From an uncultured Oscillospiraceae bacterium (GTDB lineage: Bacteria; Bacillota; Clostridia; Oscillospirales; Oscillospiraceae), in the NCBI GenBank assembly GCA_910579595.1, contig CAJTVM010000133.1, forward strand, positions 1 to 5,814: a stretch of DNA of 5,814 bases, written 5' to 3'. A program made the position numbers and the translations under genes. The stretch's first letter is position 1. The number at the start of each line of letters is the position of its first letter. Below, in pieces: positions 3,137-5,814 of the stretch. The notes under the pieces are model-generated. The model was not told the DNA's origin. It did no database searches and saw nothing but the letters and a program-made list of their open reading frames with translations.

Positions 3137-5814
3137 GCGTTCAGTACCGCAGCCAATTCGCCTTGGCCTGCGCGGAGCCGGATTGTGCGCGGCTGGAATG
3201 TCCGCCCCAGCCCGGCGGGAGCGGGGACTTTACGGTCTGCGCGGCCTTTTGGCCCCAGCATACCGATGGCAGCGGCCTGTTGATCCGGCAGGATGACGGC
3301 CTCACGTTGGGGTACTCCGGCGGCAATATCTATATGGAGGTTCCGGGGGTGGGCCGTGCGTCCAGCGTTCCGCAGGACAGTCATCTAATTGAAAATGAGT
3401 GGAACATCGCCGGGGCTATGTATAGCGGCGGCGCCATTCAGCTCTACCTCAATGGCAGGCCAGTGGCGGCAAATCTGGTCAAGAAGCAGGAAACCGCCTG
3501 CCGGGCTGGGACAGCCGCCCCCTGGGATTTGGGCGTGTTTAACGGCTATTTACAGCGGATCAGCTTCTATGACCGGGGACTCTCCGAGACAGAGATGTGC
3601 CGCACGGCCTTCGCACCACTGCCGGATGTTGCGCTGGACGTGGATTTCAACGGCTATTTGCCCCGGACTTCGGGGACGCAGCCCAACGCTGTGCGGCTGC
3701 TGGGAAAATGCGACACGGTAAACCTGGTGCAGGCGCTGCATCCCGGACGGATGGGCTGCGCCCTGTCCATTGCAGGGATTCCGCCTGTAAGCGACGGTTT
3801 TACACTCCTGGTAAAATGTTATCTCCGCCGGGAGGAACGGGGAGAACGGGAGTTTCTCCTCTCTGCCGGAGTGCAGGAGACACCGGGCTTCATGGGACTG
3901 GCGCTGTGCGATGGCCGAAAGACGCTGTCCTTTTTTCTGGCAGGTGGGCAGCTGTCCGCCCCTGTCCAGCTTGTCCTCGACAGATGGGTGGATCTGGCTG
4001 TTTCGGTGGAGAAGGACGGAAAAGCGGCACTCTATGTGGACGGCGCAGCGGTGGGAAGCGGAACCCTGCCAGGGGCGGCGCTGCCCGCCGCTCTGATGCT
4101 GGGCAATGCCCAGAGCGCCGGCGGCACTCTGCGGGACGGTCTTGCCGGTGTGATGGATTCCGCCGCGCTCTTCTCTGTGGCACTGGATACCGAACGGCTG
4201 CGCTCCTGCGCGGAGGACGGCCTGACGGTGTTTACTCCCTCCCTGGAGGCGCTGTGGCTGTTCAGCGAGGGGGATGGAACAGAGCAGAAACATGGCGGTG
4301 CGCTGGCCTACAGCGGCGGCGCGGCGATAGAGGACTGCCGGAACACCGTACTGGACAGGGAACCGCCGGAATTGACGCCCGTCCTGCCCGAAGCAGTCGA
4401 GAAACCGGATGATATGAGCCGCTGGGAGGCGGGAATGGTCGCCAGCGTGTTAAACGCCGTCATACAGGAAGTTACCGGCACAACCGGGCACCTCGGCCTG
4501 CCATTGAGCGACAGCCAGGTGCAGGCGATGGAACCTGTGATGCAGGCGATTTCCTCCCAAACGATCTCCAACATAGAGAAAGAGCAGTCCCTGAACGGAC
4601 AGGATATTAAGGATATGGTCTATTCGATCATGGCCGGGGGGCTCGTTTGTTCCGTGGCCTATGGAATCTATGCCGCCACCCAAAACGACGGCTTGCGGCG
4701 GGTCCCTTTTTTCCGGCGGTTCTGCAAATTCTTTATCTCACCCGAGTCCAGCGGGCTTGCCTGGACCAGTGCGGCGGTAGCCATGGCTGTGACCTATTTC
4801 AAAGACTATCCCAGCCCGGAGCCGGGCAGTGAACGCCTCGTCGCGAGGTGTTCCGCAGCACTGAAAAGTCTGGCGTTCTACAACGAAAAATCCGCCCAGG
4901 CCGGCGTCCTCTGTATGCGGCCCGCCCCCGGGAAGGAGCCGGTTCTGCCGGAATGGAGCAAGAACGGACAGGATGCGGCGGTCTGCTGCTGGGCCCACGA
5001 TGGGGAAACCCCGCCGGTCCTTCGGGCGGTTTTCCAGGTCATTGTTCCGCCGGAGTATATCGGCGTACTGACCTTCTCCGCCTATGCGGCGTCCGGCTGC
5101 GACCTGCTGGGCAGCGCGATCACGCAGAGCGTTACTGTCAGCCACTCCGGGGCGATAACCATAGAGTTCCCTCTGTCGGGCCACCGGCTGGGGACCTCGG
5201 CGGCCGGAGCGCATCAGGTGGAGTGGCACTGGTTCTGTCAGGAGGCGGGCCAGCTGCGAGGGCTTGGAACCACGACTCACAGGATCCATCTGCTGCACGG
5301 ACGTCCCCTCTCACCATGGAAGACGGAGCCTGCCAGTGCAAATCTTCCCCTGGCCCCGCTGGTGGAGCTGTGCAGCTGCATCGCGGGCCGGAGCAGCACG
5401 GAAACCGATCCGCACCGGCGGTTTCTGGCGCAAACCGTAGATTGGGCCTATAGTCCATCGGGACTTCAGGCGCTAAACTGGGAAGAGGCGCCCCGTTTTA
5501 CCTGGTGGGACCCGCGGCATGTCAGGCTGTCGGTAGATACAGCCAGACTGTGCGGCTCTCTGCCAAAGGAGGGGCGGCTGCCAGCGGCGTGGCAGGATGC
5601 AGCGTGCCTCCAGCTGCTGCTGGCGCGGCTGGAGGGGTTGGATCAGGTGCAGCTGTGCTTTCTGGAATCCGTGAGCAGCGGCCTGCTGGCCCTGCGGGGC
5701 GGAACGGGGGCTGGCGGAGGAACGCTTCCCCACACATGGCTGAACGAATATGCACTATGTTCCCGAAAGGGAGAGGATGTACCGCGCTTATATGATACCT
5801 TTTTTCGTCCTAAG
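3133..5814 (+). CDS. Large LamG-like protein with possible cysteine-enzyme domain (3' end cut)
   Basis: The frame stays open for 894 codons and runs off the window. No signal peptide is present. Residues about 33-160 look like a LamG/concanavalin jelly roll (EWNIAGAMYSGGAIQLYLNG, then GYLQRISFYDRGLSETE). Residues about 200-380 look like a second one (RWVDLAVSVEKDGKAALYVDG). Residues about 400-560 are helical, with hydrophobic stretches at 499-515 and 541-556 that are weak as membrane spans. A beta-rich part (about 657-710, with VEWHWFC) leads to HRIHLLHGRPLSPW (716-729). The distal part has C825 (WQDAACLQ), H867 (TLPHTW) and D888 (LYDTFF), in the order of a papain/transglutaminase-type triad. 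From memory, large bacterial proteins of unknown function share this HR-[IV]-x-[LV]-L...PW then Cys-His-Asp layout; this is unverified. LamG folds usually bind glycans or proteins. The coupling to the Hint gene suggests a joint role. Confidence 0.88.
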   Translation, partial: MSVQYRSQFALACAEPDCARLECPPQPGGSGDFTVCAAFWPQHTDGSGLLIRQDDGLTLGYSGGNIYMEVPGVGRASSVPQDSHLIENEWNIAGAMYSGGAIQLYLNGRPVAANLVKKQETACRAGTAAPWDLGVFNGYLQRISFYDRGLSETEMCRTAFAPLPDVALDVDFNGYLPRTSGTQPNAVRLLGKCDTVNLVQALHPGRMGCALSIAGIPPVSDGFTLLVKCYLRREERGEREFLLSAGVQETPGFMGLALCDGRKTLSFFLAGGQLSAPVQLVLDRWVDLAVSVEKDGKAALYVDGAAVGSGTLPGAALPAALMLGNAQSAGGTLRDGLAGVMDSAALFSVALDTERLRSCAEDGLTVFTPSLEALWLFSEGDGTEQKHGGALAYSGGAAIEDCRNTVLDREPPELTPVLPEAVEKPDDMSRWEAGMVASVLNAVIQEVTGTTGHLGLPLSDSQVQAMEPVMQAISSQTISNIEKEQSLNGQDIKDMVYSIMAGGLVCSVAYGIYAATQNDGLRRVPFFRRFCKFFISPESSGLAWTSAAVAMAVTYFKDYPSPEPGSERLVARCSAALKSLAFYNEKSAQAGVLCMRPAPGKEPVLPEWSKNGQDAAVCCWAHDGETPPVLRAVFQVIVPPEYIGVLTFSAYAASGCDLLGSAITQSVTVSHSGAITIEFPLSGHRLGTSAAGAHQVEWHWFCQEAGQLRGLGTTTHRIHLLHGRPLSPWKTEPASANLPLAPLVELCSCIAGRSSTETDPHRRFLAQTVDWAYSPSGLQALNWEEAPRFTWWDPRHVRLSVDTARLCGSLPKEGRLPAAWQDAACLQLLLARLEGLDQVQLCFLESVSSGLLALRGGTGAGGGTLPHTWLNEYALCSRKGEDVPRLYDTFFRPK

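Noticed and set aside
3597..4412. 271-codon plus-strand frame and overlapping long minus-strand frames (such as 3550-4293)
   Set aside because: These are shadow frames rich in Arg, Ala, Gly and Pro inside the GC-rich LamG gene, whose own frame is open for 894 codons with recognisable domains.
4627..4800. Transmembrane helices in the LamG protein
   Set aside because: The hydrophobic stretches are short and broken by polar and charged residues, and read more like buried helices of a soluble domain.

Overview
The window looks like chromosomal DNA of a Gram-positive, Clostridia-type bacterium. The evidence is strong AGGAGG-type ribosome binding sites, a tRNA gene with an encoded CCA end, and GC-rich coding sequence next to AT-rich intergenic DNA. 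A gut Oscillospirales-like host is my best guess, but nothing here fixes the taxon.

Left part (1-980, AT-rich): a plus-strand reading frame with no usable start (53-316) looks like the 3' remnant of a gene. It converges on, and overlaps by 10 bp, a minus-strand vsr gene (307-726) for a very-short-patch mismatch endonuclease. The vsr gene keeps its catalytic Asp, Glu and His and its zinc ligands, but no cognate cytosine methyltransferase is visible. Two strong inverted repeats (872-905 and 950-977) lie between vsr and the tRNA and probably end tRNA transcription.

Middle part (982-1588): a minus-strand tRNA-Ala(GGC) with a mismatched first acceptor pair is followed by about 530 bp without an intact gene. 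That stretch holds two 26-bp copies of the 5' end and D-arm of a tRNA, a possible minus-strand coding remnant, and then a plus-strand promoter region. The promoter region has an extended -10 box, direct repeats and a near-palindrome over the -10.

Right part (1589-5814, GC-rich): two translationally coupled plus-strand genes. The first (515 aa) has a beta-rich N-terminal region of unknown function and a C-terminal Hint (hedgehog/intein) self-processing domain with an altered C-terminal junction. The second starts inside the stop codon of the first (ATGA) and is open to the window edge (at least 894 aa). It carries two LamG-like jelly-roll domains, a central helical region, and a distal segment with ordered Cys, His and Asp residues that resembles a papain/transglutaminase-fold enzyme.

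Neither protein has a signal peptide or clear secretion domain. The pair looks like a Hint-processing protein coupled to a large multidomain surface, carbohydrate-binding or effector-type protein. I know of no described system that matches it. Its joint function is inference.
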